A stretch of 64,000 nucleotides of DNA from Flavobacterium sp. HSC-61S13 (GTDB lineage Bacteria; Bacteroidota; Bacteroidia; Flavobacteriales; Flavobacteriaceae): contig NZ_JALJZV010000007.1 in NCBI RefSeq assembly GCF_024171535.1, forward strand, positions 1 to 64,000, given 5' to 3'. The translations under genes were made by a program, and so were the position numbers. Below the pieces are notes generated by a model that was not told where the DNA came from, ran no database searches, and was given only the letters and a program-made list of their open reading frames with translations. Numbering within the stretch: the first letter of the stretch is position 1; every line of letters starts with the position of its first letter. Shown piece by piece: positions 63,760 through 64,000 of this stretch.

Positions 63760-64000
63760 TTATTGATCTCCTTTATAAGACACGAAATTTCTCGGTGTCT
63801 CATACAAAACCACCTCCAATTGCTTATCCAAATCTATTCTTCTACGAAGCTTGTCCCAGATCACCACAGCTATATGTTCGGCCGTTGGAATTAACTCCGC
63901 AAATTCAGCTACATCCAGATTTAGATTTTTATGATCAAAAGGCATTTCTACCTCTTCATAAATCAGATCCGATAATATTTTGAGATCCATTACATAACCG
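63760..64000 (-). CDS. queD: 6-carboxytetrahydropterin synthase QueD (3' part, runs off the window)
   Basis: About 80 C-terminal residues are present and the frame stays open through the right edge (GYVMDLK is read before the internal Met), so the 5' part lies outside. It has the QueD signature DHKNLN, PTAEHIAVVIWDKL, and VVLYETP with the active-site Glu. QueD makes 6-carboxytetrahydropterin in queuosine synthesis. The family also includes pyruvoyl-tetrahydropterin synthases, but bacterial context favours QueD. Confidence 0.88.
   Translation of the reverse strand, partial: GYVMDLKILSDLIYEEVEMPFDHKNLNLDVAEFAELIPTAEHIAVVIWDKLRRRIDLDKQLEVVLYETPRNFVSYKGDQ

Overview
The window is a chromosomal segment of a flavobacterium (Bacteroidota, most likely family Flavobacteriaceae). 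Evidence: low GC; promoters of the Bacteroidota type (TTG, about 19 bp, TAnnTTTG) before many genes; a subtilase with a type IX secretion C-terminal sorting domain; a TonB-type outer-membrane barrel; DUF1573, DUF3276 (PUR-alpha-like) and DUF4369 proteins; a NusB of about 310 residues; and an ABC-2 permease fused to an M1 aminopeptidase. I see no phage, insertion sequence, integron or CRISPR array. Most of the window is ordinary core genome with small accessory genes.

Layout. 1-870: no gene; tandem minus-strand promoters with rRNA-type leader sequence at the left edge, then a patch of decaying 7-bp and ~77-118-bp repeats. 871-7184: minus-strand tripartite RND efflux operon (small Cys-rich secreted protein, TolC, RND pump, adaptor lipoprotein). 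7257-8859: ECF42-type sigma factor with its DGPF/YciI partner. 8963-13933: mostly plus-strand small metabolic or stress genes (HutD/Ves, GNAT, DnaQ-like exonuclease, SRPBCC, QueH, CYTH, YoaK), with PhnA on the minus strand. 13953-18216: sbcC-sbcD. 18335-20433: CynX-like MFS pump divergent from an AraC regulator. 20528-25988: DPP III and a secreted S8 peptidase. 25989-27050: long gap with a frameshifted small lipoprotein gene. 27051-30044: three-gene NYN-RNase/ClbS/DUF1572 operon, then a MoaF-like lipoprotein and a LOG-family protein. 30304-38694: TonB-type barrel, hydrolases, cardiolipin synthase, SUFU-domain protein, peptidase T. 38796-40625: nusB-DUF1573-yajC. 40719-47181: ABC exporter, PUR-like protein, a fluoride riboswitch with a CLC-F type antiporter, CsaA, thioredoxin-like protein, glutamate-synthase-like FMN enzyme. 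47262-52446: dehydratase, cyclophilin-FKBP fusion, MFS and SMR pumps, trmD, rplS. 52507-64000: ABC/M1 fusion system, cysteine-synthase-like enzyme, oligopeptidase B, ybaB, DUF4369 lipoprotein, two tRNA-Thr, manA and the 3' part of queD.

How the genes work together. Several are envelope and detoxification modules: RND efflux, MFS/SMR pumps, the fluoride riboswitch plus CLC-F, and secreted proteases. Others are core information processing: rRNA edge, tRNAs, trmD, rplS, nusB, sbcCD, queH and queD. The best-supported notable element is the fluoride riboswitch at 43111-43155. It starts a few bases after a consensus promoter and precedes a CLC protein with the GREGT signature of fluoride/proton antiporters. 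No wholly new system is obvious. The least explained items are the NYN/ClbS/DUF1572 operon, the orphan SUFU-domain gene, the broken lipoprotein gene and the short tandem repeat patches. In several genes the longest open frame begins inside a promoter, so I moved the start downstream and say so in the entry.
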